A stretch of 64,000 bases of DNA, from positions 310,001 to 374,000 of the forward strand of contig CAWGMT010000008.1 in the NCBI GenBank assembly GCA_963823675.1, given 5' to 3'. The position numbers and the translations under genes are program-made. This DNA comes from CAWGMT01 sp963823675 (GTDB lineage Bacteria > Planctomycetota > Planctomycetia > Isosphaerales > Isosphaeraceae). Positions 35,998 through 44,648 of this stretch are shown one piece after another; positions within the stretch are counted from its first letter, which is position 1; each line of letters begins with the position of its first letter. The notes under the pieces are model-generated. The model was not told the origin of the DNA. It saw only the letters and a list, made by a program, of their open reading frames with translations, and ran no database searches.

Positions 35998-36255
35998 TCA
36001 ACTGCCGAGCTGGCGAAAGGCGTTTGCGAGATCGTCGACGGCGTTCTGTATTTGCTCCGAAACCGCGTGCGCGCTGCCGCCGGCGTCCCGGATTTGGATC
36101 TGGCTTTTGCAATTCGGGCAGAAGATCCGGGATTCGAGGCGAACATCGACCAACGAGATTTCGACCGGGTACCCGCACTTGGGGCACCCGACGTCAAAGT
36201 TTATGCGATCCAGGTCGCCCATTTTTTCCAGCTCCGTACCAACGACTGCGGCCAT
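35998..36255 (-). CDS. Zinc-ribbon protein paired with the PD-(D/E)XK protein
   Basis: 85 residues from an ATG at 36255. Four cysteines form a zinc ribbon: INFDVGCPKCGYPVEISLVD (Cys24, Cys27) and ESRIFCPNCKSQIQIRD (Cys46, Cys49). The last 25 residues are a helix (SEQIQNAVDDLANAFRQLGS) that could bind a partner. No TM or signal. Nine bases separate its stop from the start of the nuclease-like gene, so they are almost certainly co-translated. The ribbon may bind DNA, RNA or the partner protein. I know no named family for the pair. Confidence 0.65.
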   Translation of the reverse strand: MAAVVGTELEKMGDLDRINFDVGCPKCGYPVEISLVDVRLESRIFCPNCKSQIQIRDAGGSAHAVSEQIQNAVDDLANAFRQLGS

Positions 36256-36720
36256 TCAGTTGTCGAGAACTCCCTCTAACACGGCACGGGATTGCGCGAT
36301 TGATGCGCCCGCGGCCACGCTCCGCACGTCACCGACGACGTTCCCGATGTCTACCGGTGTAGCGAGCTGAATGCGGGCATGGGGTTACTTCCGATACGCC
36401 ATCCGTGGCGTGTAGGTTTGCTGGTCCGGGACAAGTGGGCTGGCTGCTCCGCCGCTTGTTTTCCAGGTACGTGGAGGGGTGCTGCAGTTCCCTTAGCCAC
36501 GACGGCGGCTCGGGATGTACTTTCCTCTCCGTCGGATTACGTCACGGATTACCCATTCTATCGACCGCCATTGCGGGCGACTTGAGGTCCCAGTCGCGCT
36601 TTATATGTCAAGAGGGCACATACCGAAACCTAATTTGCAACGAATTGGATCCGCTGCCCCACCTGTGACGTGCTGGACCGCGCCCGCATCCAATTGTCGC
36701 CCGGGTTACGGAGCCACGGA
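36256..36720. other. Intergenic region, nothing recognised
   Basis: 465 bases upstream of the zinc-ribbon gene and downstream of the restriction-modification remnant. Lower GC in places (36590-36660). No frame with family features; promoter of the zinc-ribbon/nuclease pair presumably here. Confidence 0.4.
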
Positions 36721-38028
36721 CTATTGTCGGGCAATCGGCATCGGCGGCGGCGCCGTCGCCCACATGAGTTCCACGTCTTCCGGTGTCAATCTGTACGCTT
36801 CGTTGACCAAGTTGCTGATTTTCCGTTCGAAACCAAGTGTCTTCTTCGCAAGAGATTGCGCCGGAAGGATGGTTTTTGAGTGCTCTTCTCGCAGGCTGCG
36901 GAGGACCGCCAAGCTCAAGGGGTTTTTTCGGCCGCGGGCCTTCCGCACCTCGGACACGAAGGAGTCGCTATCGAGATCGAGCGGCGAGAGCAGCCTATTC
37001 GTCGGTTCGGACACCCCATGCTCCGACCGCAGCCAGTCCAGGATTTCTGACGTGGTGTTCCGGATCTGCGCCGTGGACTGGATCAGCCGGCGAATGCGGT
37101 CGTCGACAGCCTCGCGCTGGCCGTCGGAACGGAGTTGGCACCGGCACAGACTCCATAACCTCATCCTTGCCGTGCAGTGTCGTCCGCCAGGCAAACCACC
37201 ACGAGATTGGAGCATTGAGAACGGCCAGCAGCCAGGTGTCGGACTTGGGAAGGAAATACAGGGTTTTGCTGCCGAAGGATCCCGCGACGTCTAGACTGAA
37301 GCAGGGCCGCCAGGTGAGGTCGGGGTAGATGATCTTCGGAACGCCGAAGAGTTCCCAGTAGTTGACGGAGTCGTGGATCTCGAACCATTTATAGGGACCT
37401 GGTTTCCTGCCCGGCCAGCTCCCACCCTTCCAATTCAGGGCTCTCGGCTCTAGCCGCTCGCCGAACTGCTCCAAGTGCGCTCTAACCGCTGGATACGCGT
37501 CGATGTCAATTCCTCTTCGCGCAAAGATGAGCCACAAGCCGGCCCAGTTGGAAACCCATCGATCAATGTCCTGACCTCGTAGATACGGCTTTATGATCTC
37601 GCCGCTCCGGGCGTCTTCCGAGATCAGGCGGGTGCGCGTTTTCGCGTCGATCACGAAAGCCTCGTTGAGACCTGTCGAGAAGCCCGCCCGCGGATCCACA
37701 CCTGCATACTCCGAAAGCGGTGCACCAGACCGCTCAATCTTTTCGAGCAACTCGAACGCTGCCTTGGGTTCCAGCGACCAAGCCTCGCTGCCCAACCGTG
37801 ACCGCTGGATGTTCAACACCCTCGCGGCCAATCTGGACACCGAGGTCTTCAATTCGAAGCTGTTCCCGTGGTATAGAGCAAACGCGAACGCTCCGAGGCG
37901 CCTGGCCTTCTTTCGGGCGTTGAACCACGACGATCGACGGAAACACGTCCGCGTCCTTGAAAATCTGCTTCGCGTGGCCGAAATCAACGACCGACTCGAC
38001 CCAGCCTTTCTCAGAGCCGCTAGGACAC
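36721..38028 (-). pseudogene. Type IIG restriction-modification protein, C-terminal remnant
   Basis: Reading down the minus strand from 38028: GSEKGWVESVVDFGHAKQIF and DADVFPSIVVVQRPKEGQAP belong to the end of an Eco57I-type adenine methyltransferase. After a frame change near 37850 follow SEAWSLEPKAAFELLEKIER, TGLNEAFVIDAKTRTRLISE, EIIKPYLRGQDIDRW, GLWLIFARRGIDIDAYPAVR and PKIIYPDLTWRPCFSLD, a TaqI-like specificity domain. After another change near 37190 the helical end DDRIRRLIQSTAQIRNTTSE follows. The 5' two-thirds, including the NPPY catalytic motif, are missing and repeat R2 sits exactly at the break. Such proteins both methylate and cut DNA; this one cannot. Confidence 0.75.
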
Positions 38029-38134
38029 GCAGATTGCTGGCTGGGGGGGCAACGCCCGAGGGGTACCGACCTCTTGGGTCGGTTGCAATCGGCTCACGAA
38101 ACGAGCGAATCGGTCCCGATCGCCGAATGTGCTC
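38029..38134 (+). repeat. Dispersed repeat R2, copy 2
   Basis: Matches 22558-22663. Its left edge joins directly to the broken methyltransferase frame at 38028. Confidence 0.75.
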
Positions 38135-38479
38135 GCGTTTCGATGTTATCTGTACGTCTGTCGCCATCGACTCGCGAACAGTTACCTACGACAGTGTATG
38201 TCGAGTCCTCATCACGAGCTGGGCGGCGATACCTCGAGCTTGGCGAGGCTGCGCGGGCAAGGTCGCTTGGGCTCGACACGGAATGATGTTCCGTGATCAA
38301 CGGGTTCTAAGCGAGATCATCGGTGCATTCCCCGCTCCGCCACCGAGAAACCAGCGGGAACGGAACGACGATCGGGGGGGCAGAAGGGAAGAGGCCACCG
38401 GTACTCCGGCCGTCCGCAAACGACCGTTTCCGTCGATTACCGTGATCGGAAGTGGGTCAATTATCGTGATCACTCTCAA
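38135..38479. other. Intergenic region, nothing recognised
   Basis: 345 bases between repeat R2 and the lectin-like segment of the kinase gene. No frame on either strand shows family features. Confidence 0.4.
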
Positions 38480-39337
38480 TCACTTCGGGGCTCTTTCCAC
38501 GACATCGAATCGCTCGAATTCAGCAGTCAAGGGCTTGGTGGAGCTGTTGATCGCCGTGACACCGACCATCAGCCGATCGTTGAGTTTGGCCACCAGAGGC
38601 GGAAACGAATTCCAGCGCACTCCGTCGGGCCCGAATGAAGCAAAGATCTCGTCGCCGCGGCGCTTCAGCCGGAGATGGTTCGAGCCGTCCCCGTTGTTCA
38701 TGCCGCGAGAAACGGCCAGGGCACCCTCCTTGCGGTATTCAAAGTTGACGTAAGGGCGCACCCTGCCGTACTGCAGATCCGCGGCGATCTCCAGCCTGAC
38801 GTAGTTCTCCTGGTCCTGCCAGATGACGAGCCCAGCCCCGTGATAAGGGGAGTACACGGTTGTCGTCGCCGTGCCTCCGGGGTGACTGGTACCGGCGACG
38901 CGCACGCGCAGATCGAAATCACCCTTGAAATCGCGCAGGATGCACGGCGCGTTGACCTGACCAATCTCGGCACTCAGAATATGCGTCTTGCCAGGTACGA
39001 TGATCCTGACTTTGTCTTCACTCGGGTCCATCTCAAAACTGCAATCGGCATCAGGGTCAACGGCGTTCCCCCACGCCTCTTCTCGCCTCGTTCGAGCCTG
39101 TCCTTCCGGTGCTTGCCCCTCCGGCGCCGGCTTCCTGTCGGCGCCGCTTGAGACTTGCATTGTTTTTCTATCGCTTGCGGCGACGGGGCCGGCCAGCCGG
39201 TCCTCACGATGCGAGACCTTCGGCGCGGATGATGGATCGGGGTTCGTCACGGTGAAGGAACGCGGTGCGCCGGGGCCCACGGGGGCGGTCGGCGCCGAGT
39301 CGGCAGCGAAATCAACCGACGCCGCAAGGCGATGCAC
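38480..39337 (-). CDS. DUF1349/LamG-like lectin domain, probable C-terminal part of the kinase upstream
   Basis: The frame of 285 codons opens with a low-complexity linker. From about residue 90 it has a beta-sandwich pattern of the DUF1349 kind: CSFEMDPSEDKVRIIVPGKT, APCILRDFKGDFDLRVRVAG, HGAGLVIWQDQENYVRLEIA, FEYRKEGALAVSRGMNNGDG, SNHLRLKRRGDEIFASFGPD and LMVGVTAINSSTKPLTAEFE. Such domains resemble sugar-binding or glycosidase folds. There is no signal peptide or good ribosome site. It follows the kinase gene on the same strand in a different frame, and kinase-TM-DUF1349 proteins are common in planctomycetes. I infer one gene running from about 40690 to 38480. Confidence 0.65.
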   Translation of the reverse strand: MHRLAASVDFAADSAPTAPVGPGAPRSFTVTNPDPSSAPKVSHREDRLAGPVAASDRKTMQVSSGADRKPAPEGQAPEGQARTRREEAWGNAVDPDADCSFEMDPSEDKVRIIVPGKTHILSAEIGQVNAPCILRDFKGDFDLRVRVAGTSHPGGTATTTVYSPYHGAGLVIWQDQENYVRLEIAADLQYGRVRPYVNFEYRKEGALAVSRGMNNGDGSNHLRLKRRGDEIFASFGPDGVRWNSFPPLVAKLNDRLMVGVTAINSSTKPLTAEFERFDVVERAPK

Positions 39338-40502
39338 CGCGCCAGCCGGTTGAGCCGGCCGAGGGCCCTCCGCCTTTTCCCTCGCGAGCGCCGCAACCGC
39401 CGCGGCAGCCGGTTGAGCAGCCCCTGGGCCGTCTGTCTTTTCGATCGTGGCCGGCGCAGCGCGACCTGCTCACGGGCCGGGGCCGACGTGGGTTCGGCCG
39501 CGATGATCGTGTCGTCGCTCTTGCGAGTCGGGGCCAAAATGAAGCCCACGAGCGCCGTGGCCACGAGCGCCGCCAGTACGGCCGCGAGTGCGATGGCGCG
39601 CCGGCGAGCTTGAGGCCTCGACGCCGGTGGAGGCGGGTTCGTCTCCACAACGACTTCGGCGCAGATTGGCTCTTGAGCCCCGCGGCGTCCATCTGGGACG
39701 CCGCTGCCGAGGATTCCGCGTTTTGCCGCTCGGCGAGCAGCTCACGCTCGATACTCCTCAGCTCATTGAGCACGACTTCGGCCGAAACGGGCCGTGCCTC
39801 TGGCATTTTGTGCAAGAGCCGCATGATCAAAACACTGAGACTGGCTGGAACCCGGTCGTTCAGATCGCGGGGAGCAGGGGGTGTTTCCGTCGAGATCGAT
39901 GTCAGCACGGCGATGACCGAGTCACCCTCGAAGGGCAAACGCCGGGTACAAAGGCGGTACAGGACGCAGCCGAGGCTGAACAGGTCTGAGCTGGCGCCAG
40001 CGGGTTCACCGCGAGCTTGCTCCGGAGCCATGTAGGCCGGCGTGCCCATAACAACCCCAGCCCCTGTGATCTCAATGTCCTCGCGTTCGGACCGCGCCAT
40101 GCCGAAATCGAGAATCTTCACGCGGCCCGACGGTGCCTCGAGCCAGATGTTGGCCGGCTTGATGTCGCGGTGGATCAGCCTGTGGCGATGGGCGGCGGAA
40201 AGCCCCGCGGCGATCTCGCGACCGATCCGCAGGGCAAGCTCCACCGATGGCCGGTGGCCTCGGGCGAGCCATTCGGCCAGCGACGTACCCTTCAGGTACT
40301 CCATGGCCAGGAACGGGATCCCGTTTTCCTGCCCGACCTGGTAGACGGTGACGATGTGGTCGTGTTCAAGTGCCGCGGTGGCCCGAGCCTCGCGCATGAA
40401 CCGCTGCGCGATTCCCGGGGTATCCGCGACCTCCGGCCTGATGACCTTCAAGGCGACAGGCCGGGAGAGAAGACTATCTTCGGCCCGGAAGACAATGCCC
40501 AT
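39312..40502 (-). CDS. Ser/Thr protein kinase, N-terminus and C-terminus affected by frame breaks
   Basis: The annotated ATG at 40502 is the Met of the glycine loop itself (GEGGMGIVF). The same frame continues upstream as HKRIDFLSPPRAPGELGWLA then HYRVLRLLGEGG up to a TGA near 40715, so the true protein begins earlier, perhaps after a lost start. Motifs: VALKVI, HRHRLIHRDIKPANIWLE, KILDFGMARSE (DFG), MGTPAYMAPEQ. After the domain the frame turns into Arg-rich nonsense near 39650, while the neighbouring frame supplies a TM helix AIALAAVLAALVATALVGFI. The intended order is kinase, TM helix, then the lectin-like domain at 38480-39337. Membrane-bound signalling kinase. Confidence 0.78.
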   Translation of the reverse strand: MGIVFRAEDSLLSRPVALKVIRPEVADTPGIAQRFMREARATAALEHDHIVTVYQVGQENGIPFLAMEYLKGTSLAEWLARGHRPSVELALRIGREIAAGLSAAHRHRLIHRDIKPANIWLEAPSGRVKILDFGMARSEREDIEITGAGVVMGTPAYMAPEQARGEPAGASSDLFSLGCVLYRLCTRRLPFEGDSVIAVLTSISTETPPAPRDLNDRVPASLSVLIMRLLHKMPEARPVSAEVVLNELRSIERELLAERQNAESSAAASQMDAAGLKSQSAPKSLWRRTRLHRRRGLKLAGAPSHSRPYWRRSWPRRSWASFWPRLARATTRSSRPNPRRPRPVSRSRCAGHDRKDRRPRGCSTGCRGGCGAREGKGGGPSAGSTGWRGASPCGVG

Positions 40503-40924
40503 GCCGCCTTCGCCCAGGAGCCTGAGAACTCGGTAGTGGGCCAGCCAGCCGAGCTCTCCGGGGGCTCGAGGCGGGCTGAGGAAGTCGATGCGTTTGTGGC
40601 CGGCCGGCGGACCGCCAGGCGTGGTCGACGTGAGAAGCCGGCTAGCCGCAGGATGATCGGCCCCGGTTTCCGCCAGGTTCTGGACACCGGATCGGCTCCT
40701 GGAGGGCCCGGACTGTGTTCGTCAACTAAAGTCAGGCAGGATCATGGCTTACCCCGCATTCATCACGACAGGCCGAGCACGACAACCCGGCCCGAAACGA
40801 GTAACAGCGACAGTGTATTTTCATCGTTGTTTTCCGTCTGAACGTGGATTCATCGATCTGACCCCGATTCCCTGTTCGACCGCCATCATCGTCGACTTGC
40901 CGCGCGAGGAAGACCGGGGCGCGC

Positions 40925-41281
40925 TCAGTGCCGGCGGTAAACGCCGTGTCTCGAGCCGCCCCAAGCAGGGACCAAGGTCACGGTATTGGAGAGCGACGGA
41001 AACGACGTGGTCGTGAGCGGCACTTGGCCGATGCTCTGGGCATAGCCAGGCATCGGGAAGCCGACGAAGTTGCTCGAACCGAAGTAACCTCCCGCTCCGA
41101 ACGAGCCGTAGCCGAAAGGCGATATACCCGGAACAGTCCCGTAACCCAGGCCGAACTGGCTGACCGCCGGATAACCCCAGTTGCCGGGGAAACCCCATTG
41201 TGCTCGGGCACTACCGGCTGTGCCCAGCACCAGGCCAAACACGAAAACCGAAACGAGTTTGCTCCACCGTTGCGATGTCAT
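40925..41281 (-). CDS. Small secreted Gly/Tyr/Phe-rich protein
   Basis: 118 residues from the ATG at 41281. Residues 1-27 are a signal peptide (LVSVFVFGLVLGTAGSARAQ). The mature protein is rich in Gly, Phe, Tyr, Pro and Ser (WGFPGNWGYPAVSQFGLGYG, FGAGGYFGSSNFVGFPMPGY), low in charge and without cysteines, ending in GGSRHGVYRRH. It resembles structural or envelope-associated low-complexity proteins. No domain is recognised. It stands between the kinase gene and the STAS gene with more than 200 bp on each side. Confidence 0.6.
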   Translation of the reverse strand: MTSQRWSKLVSVFVFGLVLGTAGSARAQWGFPGNWGYPAVSQFGLGYGTVPGISPFGYGSFGAGGYFGSSNFVGFPMPGYAQSIGQVPLTTTSFPSLSNTVTLVPAWGGSRHGVYRRH

Positions 41282-41490
41282 GGCTGAGACTCCTGGAACC
41301 GGTGATGACCCCGCCGCGATGGACCGTGCCGTAGCGCGAGGCGTTCTGCTGGTTCCTGTTGAAAAACATGTGAGTTGACTCTGATCATTTGAGTGTCAAT
41401 GTCGCGCATCTTACGCATCGGTGAACTCCAGTGAGGCTGATCTCCCGGAACGAGAGCGCGGAACGTCCGCGGCCCAGACCGAAGCGGGAG

Positions 41491-41757
41491 TCAACGTCCG
41501 TAGAGGCGAAGCATTTCGGCAACGAACGCGGAGCACGCACTGACTCGTGCCCCATCACGGATCAGATTCATGAAAAAACGAGTCCCGGCTGCATCGACGA
41601 AAGTCAGGTAGCACAGATCGAGGCAAAGCCGGTCTGGCGTTACCAGGGACTCGCCGCAGGCCGATTCCAACTCGCCGATCCAGGGCTCGAGCAGCTTTCC
41701 CTCGAGCTTAAGCGTGCGGGTCGAATCGCTCCCCTCGGATCGCGTGATGATCAGCAT
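41491..41757 (-). CDS. STAS-domain protein
   Basis: 88 residues from the ATG at 41757 with GGGAG seven bases upstream. LIITRSEGSDSTRTLKLEGK and LLEPWIGELESACGESLVTP, then DRLCLDLCYLTFVDAAGTRF form the beta-alpha-beta pattern of STAS/anti-sigma-factor antagonist domains. The position where SpoIIAA-type antagonists have a phosphorylated Ser (D-S-S/T-G-x) reads DAAGT, so it may not be regulated by phosphorylation. A related fragment lies at 45893-46059. It follows the sigma-54 activator gene region in the opposite gene order, 180 bp away. Confidence 0.75.
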   Translation of the reverse strand: MLIITRSEGSDSTRTLKLEGKLLEPWIGELESACGESLVTPDRLCLDLCYLTFVDAAGTRFFMNLIRDGARVSACSAFVAEMLRLYGR

Positions 41758-41934
41758 GACAAGCTCCCGAACTCACACTGGAGTTGCTAAGCGATCTCCA
41801 TGCCGGCGCACGATCGAGAACCGTTCAGTTGCCGCAATTCCTTGGCAGGATTGCGAATAAATCTTCTCGCTCGGCGCGCCGAAGGAAAAACAGCGGCCGC
41901 TCGACGGGGAGACGCCACAACCCATCGTGGGCGA

Positions 41935-43869
41935 TTACGATGGTTCGTGAGAAGGGCGGGAAATGCCGAGCTTTTTCAGTCGGCTGCGGAGGGTATTGGG
42001 GTGAAGACCGAGCACATCGGCCGCGCCGCGCGGCCCGTCGATGACCCACTTGGTTCGGTCGAGGACCGCGCGGATGTGGTTCCTCTCCACGTCTTCGAGC
42101 GCGGCGGACGGCTCGCCGGCGGGTCCCGCGCCGGGTTGGCCGAGGACTTCCGCATCGACCTGGAGCGTGGGACCGTTGGAGAGAATGACGGCACGCTCGA
42201 GCACGTTCTGGAGCTCGCGGACATTGCCGGGCCACGGGTACGCCATCAGTCGCCGGAGGGTGGCCGGTTCGATGACATCAATTCGTCGTGCGATCCTCGC
42301 CGCGAACTTCTCGAGTAGGTATTGCGCCAGCAACGGGATATCTTCGGTCCGCTCGCGGAGCGGTGGGAGCTCGATAGGAAACACGCTGATGCGGTAATAC
42401 AAGTCTTCGCGGAATGTCTTGTCGCTAACGGCATTTTTTAGGTCGCGGTTGGTGGCAGCGATGATCCGGACGTCGACCCGAAGGGACACGCTGCCACCAA
42501 CGCGTTCGATCTCTCGCTCCTGGAGAACCCGCAGCAGCTTGGCCTGGGTCTCCAGGGGCAGGTCGCCGATCTCGTCCAGGAAGAGTGTCCCTCCGTCAGC
42601 CAGCTCAAACCGGCCGACACGGCGGGCGATGGCACCGGTGAAGGCCCCTTTCTCATGGCCGAACAGCTCGCTTTCCACCAGTCCAGGTGGAAGTGCCGCA
42701 CAGTTGATCTTGATCAGGGGCTTCTCCTTCCGCCTGCTGTTGGAATGGAGCGCCCGCGCGATCAGCTCCTTGCCGGTCCCCGTCTCACCGGTGATCAGGA
42801 CTGTCGAATCGGTTGGTGCGACCCGCCTGACATTGTCGAGCACGGCTGTCAGGGCGGGGCTCTGGCCGATGATCTCCTCGAAATTGTGGATCCCCTTGAT
42901 CTCTTCCTGAAGGTAAAGATTTTGCTCCGTCAGGCGAGCTTTCTCTTGCTCGGCGAGCACACGATCGGTGATGTCGACGAGCACCGTGCGCGTGTATTTG
43001 CCATTGGGCTCCGGCCGGGAATACCACTGCACCCAGATCGGGCGGCCATCATCCTTGCGTCGGAGTTGGATCACGACGCCGCCGGTACCCATGCCTTCGC
43101 CTATCGACGCAAAAGCTTGACGCACGCGCTCCTTGTTATCAGGCGTGTCGGCCACGAGCGACATCCCCACCGTGCCGACGACTTCGTGGGGCTCGAGGCC
43201 AAGAATCCGCATCGCAGCCCGATTGGCGTTGATAAAGCGCGAATCCAGGTCTTCCTGAACGTAGCCGATCGGCGCTTCCTCAAAGAGGTCGCGGTACCGC
43301 TCTTCACTATCGAGGATTCTCTGTTCATCACGGAGCCGTTCCAGCTCCGCCGTCGCGCGCGTGGCGAAGATCTTGAAGATGAACAGCCGCCGCGGCTCGG
43401 CCGGCATCGGCGTTTCGTCGAACACGGCCAGGTGTCCGAGGACGTTCCCACCCGTGTCCTGTAGTGGAACGCCCAGGTAACTCTCGATACCCAGATCGAT
43501 TAAGATCCGGTCGTTGGGAAATTCCCTTTGGATCCCGCTCGGGTGATGGCAGAGCCGACCGCTCACGACATCCTCGCAGGGGCTCCCGGCGAGGTCGTAC
43601 TCCAGGTTCGGAAGGATCTGCCCCTTGCCCCAATAGGCGATCGTCCGGACTCGCGTCGGGACCCCGGCGAACTCGGCGACGAAGGCGTAGCTCACCCCCA
43701 GGGCGGTTGCGAGCTGCCCGACCAGCGACTCGAAAAAGACCGCGCCTGTGCATCCCGCCGTGCCCTCGACGATCGCTCGGAGGGCGACGAGCTCGTCGTC
43801 ACAGAGCGGCGACCGCCCCGCGACGCCGCACCCCGCATCAACTTGTTGATCTGCCGGATGGTTTCCCAT
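41935..43869 (-). CDS. Sigma-54-dependent transcriptional activator with GAF and PAS domains
   Basis: 644 residues from the ATG at 43869; a longer frame to 44241 overlaps the ferredoxin gene and has no family features. GAF domain at about 25-180 (LGVSYAFVAEFAGVPTRVRT), PAS at about 185-310 (RYRDLFEEAPIGYVQEDLDS). The AAA+ domain has Walker A GETGTGKE at 361-368, the sigma-54 contact loop GAFTGA at 408-413 and Walker B TLFLDE near 430. A Fis-type helix-turn-helix closes the protein (GAADVLGLHPNTLRSRLKKL). FhlA/NorR-like layout, so it probably senses a small molecule or redox signal through the GAF domain and activates RpoN promoters. The gene is downstream of the MsrQ-reductase locus in the same direction. 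Confidence 0.9.
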   Translation of the reverse strand: MGNHPADQQVDAGCGVAGRSPLCDDELVALRAIVEGTAGCTGAVFFESLVGQLATALGVSYAFVAEFAGVPTRVRTIAYWGKGQILPNLEYDLAGSPCEDVVSGRLCHHPSGIQREFPNDRILIDLGIESYLGVPLQDTGGNVLGHLAVFDETPMPAEPRRLFIFKIFATRATAELERLRDEQRILDSEERYRDLFEEAPIGYVQEDLDSRFINANRAAMRILGLEPHEVVGTVGMSLVADTPDNKERVRQAFASIGEGMGTGGVVIQLRRKDDGRPIWVQWYSRPEPNGKYTRTVLVDITDRVLAEQEKARLTEQNLYLQEEIKGIHNFEEIIGQSPALTAVLDNVRRVAPTDSTVLITGETGTGKELIARALHSNSRRKEKPLIKINCAALPPGLVESELFGHEKGAFTGAIARRVGRFELADGGTLFLDEIGDLPLETQAKLLRVLQEREIERVGGSVSLRVDVRIIAATNRDLKNAVSDKTFREDLYYRISVFPIELPPLRERTEDIPLLAQYLLEKFAARIARRIDVIEPATLRRLMAYPWPGNVRELQNVLERAVILSNGPTLQVDAEVLGQPGAGPAGEPSAALEDVERNHIRAVLDRTKWVIDGPRGAADVLGLHPNTLRSRLKKLGISRPSHEPS

Positions 43870-44108
43870 GTCTTTGGTCCCGACCCGATCCCCGGAGAAT
43901 TCCAGCCGGCCGGCGTCAGAACGATCCGGGGCCCGCTTGCCTCCAACAATCCAGGCTAGCCAGTCGACCGTTTGGCGTGCAATCAACCGGCGGGCAGGCC
44001 CTCTCGCCAGCCGAGTTCGGATTGCTAGAGCCAGCCCCGAACGGGTCGAGCGGAGAACGTTTCCCAAGATGATGATTGGTTCCGCGAACCAGATCGGGCC
44101 GATGACCG

Positions 44109-44618
44109 TCACGCCTCGATGACAACCTGGCCGATGCAGCGGGCCTGACAGCTCAGGATGATGTCGTTCGCCAGGTCGGCGGCGGTCAGGGCGTCCTCGG
44201 CTTCCATGACAACGCGGCCGGCGAGCCGCTTCACCTTGCACTGTCCGCAGATCCCCGCCCGACAGTCGTGGTTGATTGCGACGACCACGGCCTCCGCTGC
44301 CTCAAGCACCGTCTGATCCGGGCGCACGGGTGCAGACTTGTTGGAACGAGTGAATGTGATGGAGGTTTCTCGATTTTCCAGAACCGTGGCGGCTGGCGAC
44401 GCGTCCGCACCGCGCGCCACCGCCCTATCGAGCTCGTTGCCGCGCGGGGCTCCATTGAGCGAAACCTTTCCATTCGGTCGTGCAAACGATTCCGCCACGA
44501 TCGAACCGTCGGGCACTCCAAGGTCGCGGAGCAGCCGGCGGGTCTCCGCGATCATCTCCGTCGGCCCGCAACCATGGACTCGACGGGCGCCGATGTCCGG
44601 GACGACCCGCTCCAGCAT
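44109..44618 (-). CDS. C-terminal NAD-binding end and [2Fe-2S] ferredoxin domain of the MsrQ-reductase fusion
   Basis: The frame is the same as that of 44649-45701, separated only by a TGA. Residues 1-35 (MLERVVPDIGARRVHGCGPT then EMIAETRRLLRDLGVPDGSI) complete the NAD-binding lobe of a flavodoxin-reductase-like domain. Residues 85-165 are a plant-type ferredoxin with the cluster motif C-x4-C-x2-C (CRAGICGQCKVKRL) and the distal LSCQARCIGQVVIEA. Electrons would flow from NADH through FAD and the iron-sulfur cluster. An ATG is present but without a convincing ribosome site, so I read this as the end of the upstream protein. Confidence 0.7.
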   Translation of the reverse strand: MLERVVPDIGARRVHGCGPTEMIAETRRLLRDLGVPDGSIVAESFARPNGKVSLNGAPRGNELDRAVARGADASPAATVLENRETSITFTRSNKSAPVRPDQTVLEAAEAVVVAINHDCRAGICGQCKVKRLAGRVVMEAEDALTAADLANDIILSCQARCIGQVVIEA

Positions 44619-44648
44619 CGCCCGGCTGATCCTGCCCCGCTCCCCGGT

